This document shows, piece by piece, positions 57,915 to 64,000 of a stretch of DNA of 64,000 bases. The stretch comes from Anniella stebbinsi (taxonomy: Eukaryota > Chordata > Lepidosauria > Squamata > Anniellidae). The notes under the pieces are model-generated. The model saw only the letters and a list, made by a program, of their open reading frames with translations, was not told the origin of the DNA and did not search any database. Within the stretch, counting starts at the first letter, position 1. Every line of letters begins with the position of its first letter. The position numbers were made by a program, and so were the translations under genes. The stretch is from positions 226,861,654 through 226,925,653 of the forward strand of contig JARDYH010000001.1 of the NCBI GenBank assembly GCA_029215795.1, written 5' to 3'.

Positions 57915-58078
57915 GAATTTAAAGATGTTTTTAATAATGTATTAGTTTATTTGTTTTTAATGTTTTATCTATTTTATGGTCTTTGTATTTAGATTTATTG
58001 TTGTTCCCCGCCTTGATTCAGAGGGAGAGGCAGGTTAGAAATAAATAAATATATTATTATTATTATTAATTAATTATG
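57915..58078 (+). repeat. LINE tail with 'ccccgccttgattc' and (ATT)n end
   Basis: 'tgttccccgccttgattcag' then 'gagaggcaggtta' and an AAATA/ATT tail: same family as the insert at 26090-26221. A second, different tail ('tttaccaccttgactgg') follows at 58150-58245. Confidence 0.7.
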
Positions 58079-58375
58079 TTATTAAAAGGACATCACTGGA
58101 AGCAACCTTGTATTTTTAGAAAATATTTAATGCTAATGTTGTTATAATATTTTATTAATATATTATTTTGTTTACCACCTTGACTGGATTTGGTTGAGAA
58201 AAATGGCTTCTCAATATTTAAATAAATATTTAATAAATAAATAAAGATAACATGTACCAACAATACAAGCTGAAAAAGAACAGAAAACAGATGATTTTTC
58301 CCCAAATGCTTGCTGAGAAAGTTTGTAAATATACAAGCTCATTCTCAAACAAGTTATAGGGAACTCACCTAGTAC

Positions 58376-59977
58376 AGGAACTCACAAGCTTGGTTTGGTA
58401 GAATAGCGGTTATTAAAATGAAGATATTACCTAAGGTTAATTTTTTGTTTAGAATGCTACCTATTAGAATTTCAGCAGCTGAGCTTAAAAATTGGCAAAA
58501 TATGATTAATGCATATTGTAATGGGGATAAAAGAGTTAGGATAAACAAGGGGTTATGGTATAAGACTCAAAAGAAAGGAGGTTTAGGACTTCCTAACATT
58601 AAGAATTACTATATTGCTAATCAGTTAAGATATGTTATTCATGCTATTTTAGGGGAGCAAGATTTGGAATGGCTGGAATCGCAAACAGTAGAGATAGAAT
58701 GTAAATTGCGAAATATATTTTTTACCAAAATGCAGAAGAAAGAATGGAAGGTACTGGACAACCCATTATTGGAAAATATAATATCGATATGGGAGAAGTA
58801 TAGGGGGAAGTTGATACCAGGAGATTCTCCGCTAGCCCCAGTTGTAGTAGTGGGAAACTTCCCAAGAGCATTAAAATCAGAGATGGAAGTGAGACTGAAA
58901 GAACAAGATATTCTTAAGCTAAGGAATTGGATGGGAAAGATGAAAGATAGTGAGCATATTAAAGATTTGTTTAAAGGACAGAAGATAGCGTGGTTCAAGT
59001 GTCTGCAACTGGTAAAATGGACAGAGGAATGGAGGATAAAAAATAAGAAATGTAGAAATAATACCAGATTTGAAGATTTAATTGAACAAATAGAAAAAAA
59101 AGATGAAGCCAGAGCTAAAAAAGGACTCACTAGCGAGATATATAAAATTTTAATAGAGGAGGAATTTCAGGACTCACTTAAGGTTATAAAAGAGGTATGG
59201 GAAGAAGATATAAGGGAAAAAAATAATGAAGATAATTGGGGGAGGATGTGGAATGTAAGAATGTTGAAATTATTGTTGATTAGAATTAAGGAGAACTATT
59301 ATAAGACAGTTTGGAGATGGTATCTAACACCTGTAAGATTTCACCAGATTGATAAAAAAGTGTCCAAGAATTGTTGGAGGGGATGTCAGGAGGTTGGGAC
59401 CTATTTTCATATGTGGTGGAGCTGTGAACAAATACAAAAATTCTGGGAAAAGGTTTTTAAAGAAATAAGTGATATAATTGGAAGTAAATTGGAATTAAAC
59501 CCGAAGCTAGCTCTACTAGCAATATGGGATAGTAGGAATAAGCATATAATTAATAGAGAATTGGTAAACAACCTCCTGGCACCCGTTAGAATAATGATTG
59601 CTAAAAATTGGAAAGGGCAACGAAGTTATAAAATAGAAGATTGGTATAAAGAAATTTGGGATATAGCATTGAATGATATGTTGACATGTAAAATGAAAAT
59701 AATGAGGGGAATGTCCAGTAAGAGTGATTTTGGAGATATATGGACTCCCTTTTTGGAATATGTTTTAAGATCGGGAAAGGGACAGTCGCCTTCAAAAGAA
59801 TCATTAAAATTTTGGAAGGAAGATGGATGAATGTGAGTAGGTCTCGGGGGGGGTGCACGGGGGTAGTCGAGGGAGTTAGTTTGTTTATATATTATGTATT
59901 ATGTGTATGTTTGTTTTGTTTTGTTGAAAAATTAATAAAAATTATACTAAAAAAAAAAAAAAAAAGGAACTCACAAG
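58376..59977 (+). mobile_element. Young 5'-truncated L1 retrotransposon with 13-bp target duplication
   Basis: AGGAACTCACAAG occurs at 58376-58388 and again at 59965-59977, right after a 17-A tail. The body starts inside ORF2 and ends with AATAAA (59934-59939) before the A tail. Truncation, A tail and long direct repeats are the marks of target-primed reverse transcription. It lies antisense in a GALNT5 intron. Confidence 0.93.
58391..59830 (+). pseudogene. L1 ORF2 C-terminal part, uninterrupted
   Basis: The frame is open from the truncation point (WFGRIAVIKMKILPKVNFLF) to TGA, about 479 codons; the ATG at 58418 is internal. Landmarks: KGGLGLPNIKNYYIANQL after the RT core, and near the end CWRGCQEVGTYFHMWWSC, the C-terminal Cys-rich motif of L1 ORF2. 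The endonuclease and most of the RT are missing, so it is inactive. Lack of any stop shows a recent insertion. The A-rich codon bias differs from the host exons. Confidence 0.92.
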
Positions 59978-62474
59978 TAAAGGATTATGACATGACTTAA
60001 AAAATGTAAATGGAAAGTATAAGAGAATGTCTGAGATGTCAACCCAGTGGTCCCAACTGAATGATCAAACCAAACGTCATCTTATGAATTCAGGGTGCAA
60101 TCTACATCCCACTGAAGTAAATGGCAAATACTCCATTCATTTAATGTAGGGGTTCAGAACTATATTTGGATGGGGGACAAATTGCCCCCACTAAGCCCTC
60201 CACCAGCCAGATGACATCAGTGGGCATGGTCATTCCTATTGACATAATTGCTCAATCCCACAGCCATTTTGACTTTCTCCATGCTGGGAGAGGAACTGAG
60301 TTTCATGCCTTTCGCAGCTCAGAGAAAGGGACTTGGCAACCACTCTTTCCAGCAGCAGCCAATTCCCTGACTTTCTCCAGTGTGCTATCCCCACGAGGAC
60401 ACCAGAAAGAATGCCCCCTGCCACCTGCATCCCCACTGTTATTTCCAGAGACAACAGTGAGGATTCTTCCAAGCTGGATGACAAGCCCTGCCCCCTGGAG
60501 GAATCCAATGGTATTCTGTGGGCTGGATGCAGGGGTTCTGCACCCCTCATTTAATCATTCTGGATTTCAACACGTCTCTCAGACTGCAATCCTACTAACA
60601 TTCTATTGAATGAATCCCACTGAACACAATAAATCCCACAGAAGGCATTGAACACAATGGAAATTAGTTACTTCCAAGTAATCATGCATAGGGGCTGCTC
60701 TGTCACTCACTTAAGCAGAGAATTGCTGGCAGTTCTGTGCCAGGATAATGAAGGAGCATATGGCCAAAGATATCTATGGCTGCTTTACATTTATTCCCAG
60801 CTCGTTGCACATTTCTTCTATAAAATGTTTGTAATGCATGGAACCTGAAAGCTTACATTAAAGGGAATTAATGACAGCATGTAACTGGTTTGATTCTGTC
60901 AATGGAGGCCAGTTCACACAGATAGCTGACAATTACCATGCACCTATAGTATATGAGGAGCTAACTTGTTTGTTTCCACATGTAATTTTTAAAAATTCAA
61001 AAGAAAGAGTGAATTTGGAATAATAACTTAAAAACCTAGGAGGATATTAAAGAAAAAAATGTGCCTGTGTGGTAGCTAGGCAAAATTTACAGCATATTCA
61101 CTGCAGGGAGAAAGTTTCAGAGCTAGAAATACACTCATACTTCCTTGTAAGCATATGTAGAGTGAGGACTTTGGTTTGCTGATGTGGATGAATGTTAAGG
61201 GCTCCACGTCAGTGAGTGTATGTTTGTTTGTAGTCCATAATTCCCAACTGGCACTCACTGACATGCTTCTGCGTTTGATTTCAAGCTCCTGTTTTATTTT
61301 AGAGGCAGCTGCTACCAAACTAAGATACTGTTGGCAGGAACGTTTGCTTTTCTGAAGGCTAACTGTGTTCTTTAAGCCAAGTAAAGAGGAAATCCTTGTG
61401 CTCCACATTCAAGGCTACAGAAACAGTCTTTTTTCTTTTGCCCAATTTAGAGCATCACAAAACGCTTTGTTAACTTTTCAGTAGTAATCTAATCAGATGG
61501 GCAATTTTCCTATTTCCCTGTGTATCTTGACGCCTGCATCAATACTCCCATAGTTGGCCAGGGATTTTCACCAAGAATATTGCAGGTACCCTTCCTCACC
61601 ACATCTTCCTTTGACATGTTATCCTAAATGCACTTATGTACACCCACCTGCCCCAGTACCTAAGGCCACAACCCCATGCACACTTAAAATGTAATGATAA
61701 GCACATTTACTTATATGTATTAGTATAGCCCACTTTATCTTGTCAAAAGTCAATGCAAAGATACTAACAAAATACAATCATTAAAACAATAAACCAACAA
61801 AATTATTAGGCAGCAAGTTCTACTGAAATCAGTGGGATTTCGTTTTGAGCCAAAATGCTATGTTGTTCCTGTGGATTAAGCCCAATGAATTCAGTGGGAC
61901 TTACTTCTGCATAGGACTACACATGATTTTTGGAACCCAAGAACCTTTCCATTATTTTCTTCCTTCATACAATTGTGTAATAAGTGAGCAAACTATTCAT
62001 TGTGTAGTAATTGAGCAAAGCCAAAAGCACTGGTTACTTGTAATTTGGTCTGTCTGCCAGGGCCAGTTCTACCATTAGGCAGAGTGAGGCAGCCACCCCA
62101 GGCAGCAGATACCGAGAGGAGAGAAGCAGACACTGTTGTGTGTGCCATATAGTCTGTTCTGTGCCCTCTAAGCCAGCTGCTCCGCTACTTCCCTCAGGTA
62201 CAGTGGAAGATATTATTCTATCACCGGTGTTGAAGTAAGATTCAATTACCAGTGTAGTCAGTTTTATACATGGAATGGCGGGAGGCGTTATCTCATCCAC
62301 CTCAGGTAGCCAGTTGTCTTGGATGGGCCCTGCTGTTTAAGCATTGTAGTTCTTTCACATAACCTTTTTAAGAGTTGATTTTGTCTCCTCTTACAGTAAT
62401 GTTTTCCATGTGACTCCCATTAGTTTCAGTGGGGCTTCTAAAGCAGACTTTCCCTACTTACTTCTATGGCTTAA

Positions 62475-63025
62475 GGCCCTTTCCGCACCATACGGGTGGA
62501 AAGGGCGAGAAGCAGGCAAATCCAGAAATAGCCACTTCCAGGTTAGGCACACTGAAGCCACTTCAAAAATGCGATGGCCCGGGCTTCTCCCGGGCCGTCG
62601 CAAGTCACGGCGGCCATTTCCCCCCGAAGATCCGCGGAAGAGCGCACGAGTGCTCCTCCGCAACTGTAAATGTAAAAAAAAAAAATTCCCGCACGCAATT
62701 GCACCCCCCTCCCCCGCCATCCTGGGGATGGCAAAATTGGGTCCCCCGTCTCCTGATAGCCTCTGAGCCGCGTGGTGCAGCTCCGAGGACATCGGTGCAG
62801 CCGCGCTTACTTGCGAGTAAGAACAGCTGCGCTGGAATGGCCGGCCACACCAGCCGCCCATCTCACCGTTGTCCCGAGAACAGGGGAAAAATCGGGACAA
62901 AAGCGTTTCCTGAACTCCTGGGAAAATGGAGGGCTGCCTGCTTGCAGGATGCTCTGTGCGTCATGTGGCCTTTCTGTGAGCAGGTAGGGGCGGCCCCGGG
63001 AAAAATGGCTGGTGCAGAAAGGGCC
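62475..63025. mobile_element. PIF/Harbinger-like MITE, copy 3 (551 bp)
   Basis: GGCCCTTTCCGCACCA and the mirror TGGTGCAGAAAGGGCC end it; TAA is duplicated at 62472-62474 and 63026-63028. Interior is CpG-rich with 'gcttacttgcgagtaagaac', also found in copies 1 and 2. Several open frames in it are by-products of high GC. Confidence 0.82.
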
Positions 63026-63309
63026 TAAGACTCGGCTATCATACCGTACAAACTGAAAATTATTAAACAATCCCCCTCACTTGATGTTGAGTGCTGCAGC
63101 CAAGGTGGGCAGTGAATTTGCTTATGCCCAGCATAAAATACAAGGAAACAAGCATCTTCTAGAACAACTTCCTTGTCGTAATAGATTAATAGATTATTAT
63201 TTTTTGCGAGAGGTGGGCTAGTAAAAATGTTAATCTTAGTTACTATAAAAATGAAAGGAAAAAAGTCAGAATCATGATCCGGGATGGAGCAAACCATCTC
63301 CAAGGATGG

Positions 63310-63636
63310 AGAGACAGTGTGCTGTAGTGGTTAGAGCAGGAGTGGGCAACCTGTGGCCCTTCCAATATTGCCAGACTTTCCATTGGCCATACTGGGTAGC
63401 AAATTGGAGTTCTACAACATTTCAAGGGTGAGAGGTTCCCCACCCATAGGTTAGGGTGTCAGACAAGAAGCAAGGAGACTTGGGTTTAAATCCCCAATGA
63501 ACTATAAAGCTATTACGGTGACCTAACCTACCTCACAGGGTTGTTGTAAGGATAAAATAGGAGGGGAAGAAGAGACAATGTACATAATCCTGAGCTCCCT
63601 GAAGGAGGCATGGGATAAACATGTAATAAATAAATG
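63310..63636 (+). repeat. tRNA-derived SINE interrupted by a hAT-like MITE
   Basis: The head 'gtgctgtagtggttagag' and body 'ggtgtcagacaagaagc ... cctaacctacctcacagggt' with an (AAAT)n end are those of 31644-31869. The insertion is at 63337-63448. Confidence 0.87.
63337..63448. mobile_element. hAT-like MITE inside the SINE
   Basis: CAGGAGTGGGCAACCTGTGG to 'gaggttccccacccata', 112 bp. GGTTAGAG at 63329-63336 and GGTTAGGG at 63449-63456 form an 8-bp duplication with one change. Confidence 0.85.
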
Positions 63637-64000
63637 ACAGTAGACAACTGCCCACATTCTTTTCCCATTGCATAGCAACTTACTCCCTTTCCTCACCCCT
63701 GCTATATCTATCTGATACTTTCAGCTCCTTCTGCAGGTGTATAGTTTTGGAAAGGGTGTTTAGAAAGAGCTACAAGGGCCCTAGGAACCTTATTTCAGAC
63801 CTACAAGTATGTTCGAAAGCAGCATTTACCCTTATACCCTTATCTTTTGTAATAATACTATATTGTAAGGTTTATTATTAGCGCTCTACCAGACCAATTT
63901 TGCTCATTTTTGTTTTAAACTGAAGCCTGAGCAGTGTAGGCATGCAGAAAATGTGGAAACTTCAAAAAAGTTCAAAGCTCATTCTTTGCTAGCAATTAAT

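Larger units (their letters stand above)
45964..64000 (-). other. GALNT5: GALNT5 upstream intron (beginning not in window)
   Basis: More than 18 kb without a recognised exon: the large first coding exon is absent. Repeats are listed separately. 46070-49330, 52940-53200, 54170-54980, 56350-57420 and 60700-62470 show no feature I can name beyond short MITE fragments and homopolymers. Confidence 0.7.

Noticed and set aside
58418..59830. 470-codon frame starting at ATG as an intact gene
   Set aside because: The frame extends upstream of the ATG to the truncation point and is the tail of L1 ORF2.
62429..63028. 199-codon + frame and several overlapping - frames
   Set aside because: They all lie in the CpG-rich Harbinger-like MITE, where few stops are expected by composition.
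46000..64000. The missing first coding exon of GALNT5
   Set aside because: No - strand open frame of the required length (over 1 kb) is present. A short exon cannot be fully excluded by eye, but the expected stem-to-catalytic junction text was not found.

Overview
This is vertebrate nuclear DNA, almost certainly from a squamate reptile (lizard or snake). The evidence is spliced vertebrate genes with long introns and a dense, mixed repeat load: a tRNA-derived SINE of the squamate type, CR1/L2-like LINE tails, a young L1, a DIRS-type tyrosine-recombinase retrotransposon, and many hAT-like and PIF/Harbinger-like non-autonomous DNA transposons. I cannot resolve the species. There is no sign of prokaryotic, organellar or viral genes.

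Two host genes are present, and both run off the window or lose exons in repeat-rich DNA. ERMN (ermin, the oligodendrocyte actin-binding protein) is on the + strand; its last coding exon is 7490-7965 and carries the highly conserved C-terminal actin-binding segment. GALNT5 (polypeptide N-acetylgalactosaminyltransferase 5) is on the - strand; nine consecutive 3' coding exons lie between 45963 and 20561. They join in frame into 455 codons plus a stop, covering nearly all of the catalytic domain and the complete C-terminal ricin-type lectin domain. The large 5' exon (signal anchor and stem) is not seen and must lie beyond 64000. The two genes converge tail to tail, the same arrangement I recall for mammals, which supports both identifications.

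Layout: 1-7489 is ERMN intron or upstream DNA packed with foldback MITEs. 7490-8700 is the ERMN last exon and probable 3' UTR. 8700-20560 is intergenic DNA and GALNT5 3' UTR, with MITE clusters and two PIF/Harbinger-like or CpG-rich insertions. 20561-45963 is the GALNT5 exon block; its last intron (11.4 kb) holds a broken DIRS retrotransposon (about 23.1-29.0 kb) that was itself hit by two LINE tails. 45964-64000 is a GALNT5 upstream intron with stacked MITEs, a twice-interrupted MITE at 52.06-52.93 kb, and a recent 5'-truncated L1 at 58.39-59.96 kb.

Nothing here supports a new host biochemical system. What deserves a second look is transposon biology: nested insertions whose target-site duplications and lengths reconstruct exactly, a CpG-rich 355-bp element, a Harbinger-like family with TTA/TAA duplications, two unclassified direct-repeat families, and a SINE sitting beside a GALNT5 splice acceptor.
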